DNA of 64,000 nucleotides from Clostridiales bacterium FE2011 (GTDB lineage: Bacteria > Bacillota > Clostridia > Christensenellales > Aristaeellaceae), in NCBI GenBank assembly GCA_017569305.1, contig CP069418.1:3410001-3474000 (forward strand), written 5' to 3'. The notes below the pieces were generated by a model. The model was given only the letters and a program-made list of their open reading frames with translations. It had not been told where the DNA came from and did not search any database. Positions within the stretch are counted from its first letter, which is position 1. Each line of letters begins with the position of its first letter. Shown piece by piece: positions 41,900 to 50,379 of this stretch. Both the position numbers and the translations under genes were made by a program.

Positions 41900-43513
41900 T
41901 TATCCCCACAGCTGAGACAGGGCCGGAACAATCTGTTTCTTCCTGGAAAGAACCTGCGGGAGGAAAACATGATTTCCCTTCAGGTCATCCACGGAGAAGG
42001 CACTTCGGATCACCTCCGCGTCTCCGGCGTAAAGAAGCTCCGTACCTTCCTTCAGGACGTTGGTAATCATCAGAAGAGACAGATCATACTGTTTATCCTT
42101 ACGGATCTTTTCCAGCGAACGAACAAAATCCTCTGTCTTCGCAAGGAAAGGATCCGACTCTACAGTCGTAATCTGGGAAATGGTCAGAGAGTGCACGCCC
42201 AGATGGAAATCCTTCATATCGTAACGGACAAGCTCCTCCGCCGGCATATCAGGTGATACACCACGGGAGAACATCGCCTTGCCAAGCTCCTCGCAGTCAA
42301 TGCCCGCATGACGGGCCAGACGCTCCGCGAGGACTTTGTCATGGGGCGTACAGGTAGGACTCTTGAACATAACGGTGTCCGAAATAATAGCGGAAGCCAT
42401 CAGCCCCGCCATCTTCTGCGATGGCATGAGCCCATGCTCCTGGTACATGGTCGCGATGATGGAGGTTGTGGAACCTACGGGCTCATTCCGCATAAAGACA
42501 GGATTGCCGGTCTGCACATCCGCCAGCCGGTGGTGATCGATGATGCCGACGATTTCCGCCTGATCCAGGCCGGATACAGCCTGGCTGACTTCATTATGGT
42601 CCACGAGGACAATCTTTTTCCGGCGGGGCCTGATCAAATGATAGCGGGACAGGGTACCAATGACCTTGTCCTCATCATCCAGGACCGGATAAGTACGGAA
42701 ACGGCTCTGAATGACAATCTCGCGGACGTCATCCAGGTAATCATTCAGGTGGAAGAAATGGAGATTGGTGGAGCAGGCAATCCGGCCCACCGGAATGGCC
42801 TGGAATATGAGCCGGGAAGCCCGGTAAGCATCAAAGGGACAGACAATCAGACAGGTGGAAGAGGACAAGCCGCGATACTGCTCTCCCAGGGACGTGCCGC
42901 AGAAAATAAGGCAGGAAGCTTTTTTCTCAATGGCAAGATCCGCCATATCCTTCTGGTCACCGCAGAGGACAACGGATCCGGGTCCGATGCGGGAAGAAAA
43001 ACCGGGCAGGGCTACGATCACCTCTCCGGAAATCTCATCAAAGGTATCTTCCGCAGCGTTGATGATATGGCCTTCCAAAGCACTGAGGAGATTGAACACA
43101 GGTATGGAAGAAACAAAAGGATTGTTGACGGAATCCATATCGTTTTCCGCCATGCCGCCCGCGGTGATCAGGCCGAAGAGACGCCCGTCCTCCTCAATGA
43201 TGGGAAGGGCGGAAACACTGTTATCTTCCTTGTGCAGCACTTTCCAGGCATGAGAAACAGGAACCCCCGCACCAACCATGGGCGGGGTGTCATAATCAAT
43301 ATCGGCGACCTGCGTACGAACCGTGCGCAGGTAAATGGGCGGCTGGAAGCCGAATCTTTCGAGAAGAAAGGAGGTTTCCGTATTCAGGTGGCCGCAGCGG
43401 GCAGGAATATACTGCTCTCCTCCGAGGGCGTTCTGAAGCGCGGCGTAAGCCATGGCGGATACGATGGAATCCGTATCCGGGTTTTTATGGCCGACAACAT
43501 ATACAGAGTCCAT
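41900..43513 (-). CDS. ppaC: Manganese-dependent inorganic pyrophosphatase with CBS-DRTGG insert
   Basis: 537 residues. The DHH-family catalytic motifs are split: VGHKNPDTDSIVSA at the N terminus, then DHNEVSQAV and IIDHHR after residue 300. Between them are a CBS pair and a DRTGG domain (about 70-300), the form whose activity is controlled by adenine nucleotides. It hydrolyses pyrophosphate in the cytoplasm. It is last in the minus-strand run methyltransferase-rho-ppaC, 13 bases after rho. Confidence 0.95.
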   Translation of the reverse strand: MDSVYVVGHKNPDTDSIVSAMAYAALQNALGGEQYIPARCGHLNTETSFLLERFGFQPPIYLRTVRTQVADIDYDTPPMVGAGVPVSHAWKVLHKEDNSVSALPIIEEDGRLFGLITAGGMAENDMDSVNNPFVSSIPVFNLLSALEGHIINAAEDTFDEISGEVIVALPGFSSRIGPGSVVLCGDQKDMADLAIEKKASCLIFCGTSLGEQYRGLSSSTCLIVCPFDAYRASRLIFQAIPVGRIACSTNLHFFHLNDYLDDVREIVIQSRFRTYPVLDDEDKVIGTLSRYHLIRPRRKKIVLVDHNEVSQAVSGLDQAEIVGIIDHHRLADVQTGNPVFMRNEPVGSTTSIIATMYQEHGLMPSQKMAGLMASAIISDTVMFKSPTCTPHDKVLAERLARHAGIDCEELGKAMFSRGVSPDMPAEELVRYDMKDFHLGVHSLTISQITTVESDPFLAKTEDFVRSLEKIRKDKQYDLSLLMITNVLKEGTELLYAGDAEVIRSAFSVDDLKGNHVFLPQVLSRKKQIVPALSQLWG

Positions 43514-43526
43514 AGGACACCTCCGG

Positions 43527-45290
43527 TCAGCGGTTCATCAGGGCAAACCAGTCTTTCATCTTCAGCAGGAGCGCTTCATTGGTATCGGTTTTATCCATCA
43601 TGGATTCCAGCTGGGGAATGGCCACAGCGGAAGAGGTGCTGCCAAGCAGCGTCCTGATCAGGGAGAGGCCTTCCTTCTGTTTATTGTCCAGCAGGATATC
43701 AGCGTTCTTGGTTAAGCTTTGCTGCAGGTTCAGGGAGGGGGTCACACCGGCCCTTGCCACACTCTGGTCCAGGGTCAGCTCCATATTGGCGGTGCCTTTG
43801 AATTCTTCCACCACAGAATCATCCACCTTGGAGCCGGTGGAAATATCCATGGCTGCAAGCACGGTCAGGCTGCCGCCTTCCTTGCAGGAACGGGCTGCGC
43901 CGAAAAGACGCTTGGCACGGAAAAGGCTGGAGGGATTCACCATGCCGGGGAGGCTGCGTCCCTGCTGGGCCGCGGCAGTGGTGTAAATCTTTGCCAGGCG
44001 GGTGAGGCTGTCCACGATCAGAACAACGTCCTTTTTCTGCTCCACAAGACGCATGGCGCGTTCCAGGACGATTTCAGAGAGACGAAGATGGGCTTCAGGC
44101 GTCTGGTCAAAGGTGGAGGCAAGCACGGTACAGGGTACGGTTTCACGTACCATGGTGGCGTCTTCCGGAGTGACGTCAATCAGAAGCATGAGCACCTGGA
44201 CATCCGGATAATTCTCGCAGACTACCTTCGCAAAATGCTGCATGATTTCAGCTTTGCCGGTCTGGGGCGGGCAAAGCATCAGACCCCTCTGGCCAAAACC
44301 GAGGGGGGCAATCAGGTCAATCAGCCGCATATCCGGGAAAGACTTGCCGTCTTTACACTCCAGGGAAATCCGGCGGCTTGGATAGACAGGGGTCAGTTCG
44401 TCAAAGGCAGGACGATTGAAGGCTTCTTCTTCAGGAACGTCATTGACGCTGGATATATAAAGCAGGGCGGCGTACTTATCACCTTCACGCTGGGGCCTGA
44501 TTTTACCTTTGATCATATCGCCGGTACGGAGACCGAAACGGCGGATCTGAGCCATGGACACATAGATATCCTTGGTGGAGGGCTGGAAAGTGGTATTGCG
44601 CAGGAAGCCGTATCCGTCGGGATGCAGTTCCAGGATGCCGCCGCCTTCTTCATAATCTCCGGACGCGAGCAGCTCCTCCAGCGAAGGGGCCTGAATACCG
44701 GTATCCTGCGCCTGGAAAGGAGGCATAAAAGGTTCAGACGTGCGGGCAGGGGTATGAGGCACAGCATTGGGGCCAAAGGAACGGGGTCCGAAGCCTGTTT
44801 CAGATCCGATGCTGATTCGCTTTTCCGGAAGCGGGGACACGACGGGAGGATGGGGCTGCTCAGCCGGTTCAGCAGGCTGGGACGCAGGCGCCGCAGGCTG
44901 AACAGACGCAGCGGGCCCGAAGCGGGGAGTGAAGCTGCCGGGACGCATAGGCTGTACATGCTGCTGATCATGGGGAAGGTGCTGTCCGGAAGGAGAGGTG
45001 CTCTGCCATGCGGGGCGGGCAGCGGAACCGGGGGCCTGATAGGCAGGGCGCGCGTTATAGCGAGGCGTGTCTGTATTGTGCCAGGCGGCCTGGTATTTCG
45101 GTTCGGCTTCGACAGGAGCGGACGCTTCGGCCGGCTGCGCAGGGGCCTGTTCCGATTCGTCTGAAAGGACGGGCAGCAGTTTTTCAATAATGCCTGCCTT
45201 ATCGATGCCGGCACCGAGCACGACAGAATTTTCACGAGCCAGTTTCCGAAGCTGCAGGACTGTCATCCCATTGAGTTCGCTGAGAGTCAT
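43527..45290 (-). CDS. rho: Transcription termination factor Rho, divergent ATPase residues
   Basis: 587 residues. A Rho N-terminal domain (1-45) precedes a P/Q/A-rich low-complexity linker (about 48-205), a cold-shock RNA-binding domain (about 215-290: DGYGFLR, DIYVSMAQIRRFGLRTGD) and the RecA-like ATPase core. The Walker A reads CPPQTGKAEIM, so alanine 347 replaces the usual threonine. The ID-E-R motif is ID-V-T (372-374), losing the catalytic glutamate. The YNRSGTRKEE arginine segment of E. coli Rho is NLQQSLTKNA here. Walker B (VLIVDSLTR) and the STGSK loop remain. RNA binding looks intact; ATP hydrolysis is doubtful. It overlaps the upstream methyltransferase by 4 bases. Confidence 0.85.
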   Translation of the reverse strand: MTLSELNGMTVLQLRKLARENSVVLGAGIDKAGIIEKLLPVLSDESEQAPAQPAEASAPVEAEPKYQAAWHNTDTPRYNARPAYQAPGSAARPAWQSTSPSGQHLPHDQQHVQPMRPGSFTPRFGPAASVQPAAPASQPAEPAEQPHPPVVSPLPEKRISIGSETGFGPRSFGPNAVPHTPARTSEPFMPPFQAQDTGIQAPSLEELLASGDYEEGGGILELHPDGYGFLRNTTFQPSTKDIYVSMAQIRRFGLRTGDMIKGKIRPQREGDKYAALLYISSVNDVPEEEAFNRPAFDELTPVYPSRRISLECKDGKSFPDMRLIDLIAPLGFGQRGLMLCPPQTGKAEIMQHFAKVVCENYPDVQVLMLLIDVTPEDATMVRETVPCTVLASTFDQTPEAHLRLSEIVLERAMRLVEQKKDVVLIVDSLTRLAKIYTTAAAQQGRSLPGMVNPSSLFRAKRLFGAARSCKEGGSLTVLAAMDISTGSKVDDSVVEEFKGTANMELTLDQSVARAGVTPSLNLQQSLTKNADILLDNKQKEGLSLIRTLLGSTSSAVAIPQLESMMDKTDTNEALLLKMKDWFALMNR

Positions 45291-46315
45291 ATAACAGATT
45301 CCTCCTCTGAATTGAAAGAAAAGATCAGATCACGTACAACGGCCTGCTCAACATCATGCTTCAGGCCTGAAAAAATATCATTAACGGGAAGTTTAAACCC
45401 GGCGCGGGTAAGCGCTTCCCTGACATCCGCTGAAGGAAGGGTTAAGGTATTGAAGCTCAGGGCGATGACACCGCCGGGAGCAAGGACGCTTTTCCATACG
45501 GGAAGCACCCGGGAAAGGAAATGCTGCAGGGAATCGGGACGGCTTCCGGCATGGGGAGCGTGCTGCACGCCGTAAGGAAGATCGGCGGCGATGATATGGG
45601 CTTTTCCTTTCCGGAAAAGAATAGGCGATTCCTTGGTATCCCCGCATGCAAAACGGAGGAAACGGGTGTCTCCGGAACGGAAGTGCTCCTTCGTGTCGGC
45701 ATAGATAAACTCAGTAAGGGGCAGGGAATGACGGGGCGCCGTTTCAGACCGGTCATGCTGCTCATGTTTAAGCTTATGAAGCTTGAGATAACGTGAGAAA
45801 TAATCAGACGCCTCGAGGATATCTTTTTTATCCAGGTCCAGGCCAACAGCGTTCATCCCGGCCTCAGCGGCGCAGAAGCATCCTGTACCTTTTCCGCAGA
45901 CAGGATCAAAGAAGGTGAGGGGTGTTTCACTGTGCCGGAAGGCGGAAAGCGAAGCCGCCGTATTGATCATCATGCGGGTAAAGGAGGCACTGGTCTTCCC
46001 TTTATACTTGAGTACCTCGGGAAGATCCTCCGGCAGATACCCGGATTCCGGAACGGGAAGGGGACGAAGTAACCCGTTTGTTTTTTCTGCCATGAAGACA
46101 AAGGAACTGTGACCGGAAAGAAAAGCAATTTCTGATTCACTCAGTTCACGGCACTCAATTGTCAGAAAACGTGAGCCGCCCATGGACTCCTCCCTGATCT
46201 CGGCGGAGATCCCCAGGCGGAAAAGCATGGCAAAAAGTTCACAACGGGATAACACAACAAGACTGTCACGATAGCGTATATTTGCATGTTTGATCAGCTC
46301 AAACGAATAGACCAA
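45287..46315 (-). CDS. TRM11-like RNA/DNA methyltransferase
   Basis: 342 residues. The SAM-binding motif is FFDPVCGKGTGCFCAAEAG near residue 135 and the catalytic-type motif AADLPYGVQH near residue 240. The latter resembles the DPPYG of tRNA guanine-N2 methyltransferases of the TRM11 type, but I see no THUMP domain, so the target is unknown. The start is TTG, with AGAGGA 5 bases upstream. It leads the rho-ppaC run from its own promoter. Confidence 0.75.
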   Translation of the reverse strand: MVYSFELIKHANIRYRDSLVVLSRCELFAMLFRLGISAEIREESMGGSRFLTIECRELSESEIAFLSGHSSFVFMAEKTNGLLRPLPVPESGYLPEDLPEVLKYKGKTSASFTRMMINTAASLSAFRHSETPLTFFDPVCGKGTGCFCAAEAGMNAVGLDLDKKDILEASDYFSRYLKLHKLKHEQHDRSETAPRHSLPLTEFIYADTKEHFRSGDTRFLRFACGDTKESPILFRKGKAHIIAADLPYGVQHAPHAGSRPDSLQHFLSRVLPVWKSVLAPGGVIALSFNTLTLPSADVREALTRAGFKLPVNDIFSGLKHDVEQAVVRDLIFSFNSEEESVI

Positions 46316-46346
46316 TTACATCCTCTTTTCTTCAGATACTGTCATC

Positions 46347-46375
46347 AGTATATCAGAAAAGGTCTTGCGTGACAA
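46347..46375 (-). promoter_or_regulatory. Promoter of the methyltransferase-rho-ppaC operon
   Basis: On the minus strand, TTGTCA (46370-46375), 17-base spacer, TATACT (46347-46352), about 31 bases before the TTG start. Confidence 0.75.
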
Positions 46376-46387
46376 GGCATAGAGGGA

Positions 46388-46641
46388 CATTTCCTTACGG
46401 AAATGAATAAAACAGTTTCCTAAGGAAACTGTTTTTATTAAAAACTTTGCGATCGCCGTATTCCATTTCTGCATCGTCATAGACTCGCAGAAATGGACGG
46501 CTGTAGCATGGCAGTTGTATTCCGCAATCTTAATGGTCGTAACTCCACACAGTGGAGCTTACTCCCTTTCGATTGACCTCAGATCCGATGAAATTTCCGC
46601 CACTGGCGGTCATCGTATCTTCGCCCAAATCAGAGATTTGG
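46388..46641. repeat. Hairpin-rich intergenic region
   Basis: The 410-base gap between the methyltransferase and rpsU holds many short inverted repeats: 46388-46405, 46411-46433 (10-bp stem with T run, terminator-like), 46473-46506 (10-bp stem, with flanking GCCGT/ACGGC), 46543-46557, 46597-46609 and 46625-46641. Several have 3-base loops. No gene is apparent. It is a looser counterpart of the array at 12 kb. Confidence 0.7.
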
Positions 46642-46655
46642 ACAACTGCTCAATA

Positions 46656-46681
46656 ACTGAAAACTTAAGAATTAAAAATGG
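46656..46681 (+). repeat. Heptamer-phased tract ending in AATGG
   Basis: ACTGAAA, ACTTAAG and AATTAAA in 7-base phase, followed by AATGG. It directly abuts the rpsU terminator. It matches the tract at 11925-11957 in unit and ending. Confidence 0.8.
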
Positions 46682-46683
46682 CG

Positions 46684-46713
46684 GAAAAAAAGCCCTTCCT
46701 GTGAAGGAAGGGC
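46684..46713 (-). terminator. Terminator of rpsU
   Basis: An 8-bp stem GCCCTTCC (46692-46699) with its complement (46706-46713); the A run at 46685-46691 gives the T tract on the minus strand. Confidence 0.9.
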
Positions 46714-46725
46714 GTTTTGCCAAAA

Positions 46726-46899
46726 TCACCACTTGCGCTTACGGGCGGCTTCAGCCTTTTTCTTGCGCTTAACGCTGGGCTTTTCGTAATGCTCGCGCTT
46801 ACGCACTTCCTGGAGAACGCCGCTGCGGGCGCACTGCCGCTTAAACCGTTTGAGCGCACTTTCCAGGGACTCATTTTCGCGGATACGAACCTCGGACAC
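46726..46899 (-). CDS. rpsU: Small ribosomal subunit protein S21
   Basis: 57 residues read directly from the minus strand: it starts [10 protein letters not shown] after the initiator, contains [14 protein letters not shown] and ends in a basic tail ARKRKW. The start is GTG (46897-46899) with GGGGAGGG 6 bases upstream. bS21 is a small ribosome protein that helps initiation. Its own strong promoter lies upstream, and it also follows hinT in the prmA-rsmE-mtaB-hinT-rpsU order known from Firmicutes. Confidence 0.95.
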   Translation of the reverse strand: MSEVRIRENESLESALKRFKRQCARSGVLQEVRKREHYEKPSVKRKKKAEAARKRKW

Positions 46900-46962
46900 T
46901 GTTATCCCTCCCCTCGCTCAATACAATGGCCTGCGGATCATACAAACCGAAAACCGTGTTTT

Positions 46963-46991
46963 ATTATACAGCCATTACCCGGTGTAGTCAA
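46963..46991 (-). promoter_or_regulatory. Promoter of rpsU
   Basis: On the minus strand, TTGACT (46986-46991), 17-base spacer, TATAAT (46963-46968), placed in the 115-base gap between hinT and rpsU. Confidence 0.88.
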
Positions 46992-47014
46992 CTTTTTTTC
47001 CGGAAAACGTTTTG

Positions 47015-47356
47015 TCAGGCCATTTTGTCTTCCATCTGACGACCGCCGAGAATATGGAAATGAAGGTGATGCACAGACTGGCAGGCATCGGGGCCGCAGT
47101 TGGAAACAACGCGATAGCCGCCGGTCAGATTCTCCCGGGCGGCAATCACACGGATGGCGCGGAGACATTCGGCCAGCTCCCGGTCGGAAGCCGCATCCGC
47201 CTCATCCAGGGAAGCGATATGCTTTTTCGGGATGACCAGCACATGGACGGGGGCCTGAGGATTGATATCCCGGAAAGCATAGACAAATTCGTTTTCATAC
47301 ACTTTCTGAGAAGGGATCTCACCATTCATAATTTTGCAGAAGAGACAGTTTTCCAT
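47015..47356 (-). CDS. hinT: HIT-family purine nucleoside phosphoramidase
   Basis: 113 residues. The histidine triad is HHLHFHIL near residue 95; CLFCKIMNGEIPS opens the protein, with a CxxC zinc-type motif, and HVLVIPKKH is in the middle. HinT enzymes hydrolyse adenosine phosphoramidates. It lies between mtaB and rpsU on the minus strand. Confidence 0.93.
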   Translation of the reverse strand: MENCLFCKIMNGEIPSQKVYENEFVYAFRDINPQAPVHVLVIPKKHIASLDEADAASDRELAECLRAIRVIAARENLTGGYRVVSNCGPDACQSVHHLHFHILGGRQMEDKMA

Positions 47357-47389
47357 CTTTGATCATCATCCTTTTCTTTCAGAATCAAT

Positions 47390-48688
47390 TTATCCTATCA
47401 GTTTTCCCAGCATGCCGCCGGCATTTTCACCGAGGAGACGAATCCGGACAGGCACACCGGACTGACAGACATCTTCCTGATCCAGGCGAACCCTGATATA
47501 CTCGGGCGTATATCCCTCCCAGCAGCCGTTCACCATTTCCTCCGGAACAAGATCGGTTTCCAGGCCGGTCCAGGTGCGGAGATACTCCCGGGCTACCTGA
47601 CGTCCTAGGGCGATCAGTTCACGGGCACGGCGATCCTTTTCAGCAGAAGTAAGCTGACCGGGAAGCTCCGCAGCAGGCGTCTGCGGACGGGGAGAATAAG
47701 GAAAGACATGAATACGGGCAAATCCGACTTTCCTGATCATATCCTTTGTTTCTTCAAACTCGGATTCCGTTTCTCCCGGAAAACCGGTCAGGATATCTGT
47801 TGTAAAGGCGGCATGCGGAAATTCACGCCGCAGGTTTTCAACGCCTCGCAGATACTGGGCGGTATTGTAGCGGCGCCGCATCCTGGCCAGAACCGTATCG
47901 CTGCCGGACTGAAGCGCCAGATGGAACTGAGGACAGATTTTATCCGCCTGACGCAGCCTGGAAGCAAATTCAGGGGTGGCGACAGTAGGTTCCAGGGAAC
48001 CAAGCCTGATCCGCTGGATTCCTTCTGTCTGCTGAACTGCTTCAATGGCATCCAGCAGGGAAAGGGAAGGATCCATATCTTTTCCGTAGGAACAGAGATG
48101 GATTCCGGTCAGTACGATCTCGCGGAAGCCGGCCGCGGACAGGCGGGCAACTTCAGCACGAATATCTTCCAGCGGCCTGGAGCGAATCGGACCGCGGACA
48201 GCAGGAATAATACAATAGGAGCAGCGGTTTCCGCAGCCTTCCTGTATTTTCAGGACGGCGCGGGTATGCTCGTTCTGGGTGGTTATGGACAGGCACTCAA
48301 AGGGCTGGCCGGACTGCAGGGGTTCGACGGCGCAGATGGGATGGCCGGTCCGCCGGGATTCATGATACAGACTGACCACATCGCCCCGGCGCTGTGTGCC
48401 GATGACAAGATCCGCACCAAGGGACAACAGGTCCTCTCCACGCTGCTGCGCCATGCATCCGCAGACAATCAGGCCGGCGGAAGGCTGCTCCCTGCGGATT
48501 TTACGGATCAGCTGCAGGGATTTCTTGTCTCCGGTTCCGGTAACGGTGCAGGTATTGACAAGGTAGACATCCGCAGGCTGATCCATGGGAACAATCTCAT
48601 AGCCATCCGCCTGGAAGAGTTCCAGCATGGCCTGGGTATCATACTGATTGACTTTACAGCCAAGGGTATGGGAAGCGATGGTTTTCAT
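47390..48688 (-). CDS. mtaB: tRNA t6A37 methylthiotransferase
   Basis: 432 residues from the ATG at 48688. The N-terminal methylthiotransferase domain has LGCKVNQYDTQAM, NTCTVTG and VCGCMAQ cysteines. The radical SAM cluster motif is CGNRCSYC near residue 150. A TRAM-like tail follows. It converts t6A to ms2t6A at position 37 of ANN-decoding tRNAs. The substrate step (TsaC) is encoded in this window at 33.7 kb. Two bases separate it from rsmE. Confidence 0.94.
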   Translation of the reverse strand: MKTIASHTLGCKVNQYDTQAMLELFQADGYEIVPMDQPADVYLVNTCTVTGTGDKKSLQLIRKIRREQPSAGLIVCGCMAQQRGEDLLSLGADLVIGTQRRGDVVSLYHESRRTGHPICAVEPLQSGQPFECLSITTQNEHTRAVLKIQEGCGNRCSYCIIPAVRGPIRSRPLEDIRAEVARLSAAGFREIVLTGIHLCSYGKDMDPSLSLLDAIEAVQQTEGIQRIRLGSLEPTVATPEFASRLRQADKICPQFHLALQSGSDTVLARMRRRYNTAQYLRGVENLRREFPHAAFTTDILTGFPGETESEFEETKDMIRKVGFARIHVFPYSPRPQTPAAELPGQLTSAEKDRRARELIALGRQVAREYLRTWTGLETDLVPEEMVNGCWEGYTPEYIRVRLDQEDVCQSGVPVRIRLLGENAGGMLGKLIG

Positions 48689-48690
48689 GA

Positions 48691-49425
48691 TTATTCCATT
48701 TCTCCGTATAAACACATGATGGCAGATACAGCGGCCAGTCCGGCAGTTTCCGTACGAAGAATCCGCTTTCCGAGGGTCACAGGGATAAATCCGGAAGCCT
48801 GAAGCAGCTCAATTTCTTCCGCATCGATTCCGCCTTCCGGGCCGATCATAATTCCAACGGAAGACAGGGCAGGATGAGATTTACTGAAAGAAAGCGGGCC
48901 GTTACCCTCCGCATTTTCCCAGGGAACAATGTTGATCTCCGGACGGGCAGGATCAATCAATACCTGTTTCAGGGTGAGAATATCCGAAACCTCGGGAATG
49001 AGGCAGCGCCCGCTTTGCTTTCCGGCTTCACGGACAATTTTCCTCCAGCGTTCCAGCTTACGGGCAGAATCCTTGGGATCCGGCCTGGAAACACAGCGAT
49101 CCATCAGTACCGGGACGATGCGGGAGACGCCAAGCTCCACTGCTTTCTGCATGATCAGATCCATTTTATCGGATTTGGGCAATCCCTGGTAGAGCGTGAC
49201 AGAAAGAGATGGTTCCGTGGAGGGAAGCGCGGAGAGCAGCTTCAGGCGTACATTCTTCGGTGAAACGGAGACCATTTCCGCACACCAGCGGCTGCCGTTC
49301 ATAATGATTTCCGCCTGCTGCCCGGACTTCATGCGAAGAACCGTACAGGCATGACGGGCATCCTCTTCCGGCAGGGAAACGACATTATCCATGCAGTTTT
49401 CCGGATCGGCATAGAACCTGTGCAT
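48691..49425 (-). CDS. rsmE: 16S rRNA m3U1498 methyltransferase
   Basis: 244 residues from MHRFYADPE (start 49425, GGAGG 8 bases upstream). The PUA-like N terminus is followed by a SPOUT knot: GLPKSDKMDLIMQKAVELGVSRIVPV, then IGPEGGIDAEEIELLQASGF and LGKRILRTETA. It methylates U1498 of 16S rRNA. It shares one base with the prmA stop (TGATG). Confidence 0.95.
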   Translation of the reverse strand: MHRFYADPENCMDNVVSLPEEDARHACTVLRMKSGQQAEIIMNGSRWCAEMVSVSPKNVRLKLLSALPSTEPSLSVTLYQGLPKSDKMDLIMQKAVELGVSRIVPVLMDRCVSRPDPKDSARKLERWRKIVREAGKQSGRCLIPEVSDILTLKQVLIDPARPEINIVPWENAEGNGPLSFSKSHPALSSVGIMIGPEGGIDAEEIELLQASGFIPVTLGKRILRTETAGLAAVSAIMCLYGEME

Positions 49426-50366
49426 CAGGCATTCCTCCTGCTCAGGAAAGCAGTCCATTCACCGCGGGTATATTTCTGCAGGATTTCATAGCCGGCATCC
49501 AGGAGCGCTTGCGCTACTTCATCCCCGCGCATCGAAACAATACCGCTGCAGATGAACAGACCGCCGGGACGGATGTGGCTCATGAGCGGCGCGGCGAAGG
49601 AGATAATGACATCGGAGATAATATTGGCCACACAGATATCGCAGACAGCGTCCACTTTCTCCAGCAGGTTGCCCTGCTGGACTGTGACGATCTCATTGAC
49701 GTGATTATTTACCACATTTTCAGCGGCAACTTTGACAGCATCCGGATCGATATCGACCGCCAGTACATGACCGGCGCCAAGCAGGGCCGCACCGATGGCC
49801 AGGATACCGCTGCCGGTACCCACATCTATGATTTCCTCGCCGCCATGGATATTCTCCTCAAGAATGGAAAGGCACATGCCGGTGGTTTCGTGGGTGCCGC
49901 TGCCGAAAGCCATGCCTGGATCGATCTCAATGACCTTGTCATCAGGCTTCGGATCAAAGGGTTCCCAGGTGGGCTTTACGACCAGGTGCCGGCCGGCATA
50001 GAAGGGTTTGAAGTATTTCTTCCATACGTCTGCCCAGGATTTATCATTGACAGACCGGGTTTCAACGCGCAGGGAACCGGCGTCAGACACCGTATCATGC
50101 AGCGTGGACAGGCGTCCGGTGATGTTTTCAATCAGGGACGGAAGGGAAGGATTCTCCTCAAACCAGGCATGAACCAGCACATCCTCCGGCATGCTGTCCA
50201 GCAGTTTCGGATCGATGATTTCCCATACGCCATGAGGTTTGGAGGGATCCGGAATATCCGCCTTGTCCTCAATCATGGTACCGGAGGCTCCGGCTTCCAT
50301 CAGGACGTCGGAAACAGCATCAGAACCGGCAGTAGTCGTATGCACAATCAGCTCAGCGTAATCCAT
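49425..50366 (-). CDS. prmA: Ribosomal protein L11 methyltransferase
   Basis: 313 residues from MDYAELIV (start 50366, AAAGGAG 6 bases upstream). SAM site IDVGTGSGILAIGAALLG near residue 180 and the VANIISDVI catalytic-region motif are present; an N-terminal domain recognises L11. An in-frame ATG at 50519 lies inside the previous gene and lacks family support. It leads the prmA-rsmE-mtaB-hinT-rpsU series, although dnaJ, the usual upstream neighbour, is replaced by a peptide-binding protein gene 13 bases away. Confidence 0.94.
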   Translation of the reverse strand: MDYAELIVHTTTAGSDAVSDVLMEAGASGTMIEDKADIPDPSKPHGVWEIIDPKLLDSMPEDVLVHAWFEENPSLPSLIENITGRLSTLHDTVSDAGSLRVETRSVNDKSWADVWKKYFKPFYAGRHLVVKPTWEPFDPKPDDKVIEIDPGMAFGSGTHETTGMCLSILEENIHGGEEIIDVGTGSGILAIGAALLGAGHVLAVDIDPDAVKVAAENVVNNHVNEIVTVQQGNLLEKVDAVCDICVANIISDVIISFAAPLMSHIRPGGLFICSGIVSMRGDEVAQALLDAGYEILQKYTRGEWTAFLSRRNA

Positions 50367-50379
50367 AAATACTCCTTTA

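Noticed and set aside
43719..45164. A 481-codon frame antisense to rho
   Set aside because: It is a shadow of the rho coding sequence and its low-complexity linker, without a ribosome site or recognisable family.
46515..46772. An 85-codon frame across the hairpin region near rpsU
   Set aside because: It runs through inverted repeats, a heptamer tract and the rpsU terminator into the rpsU antisense strand, and has no ribosome site.
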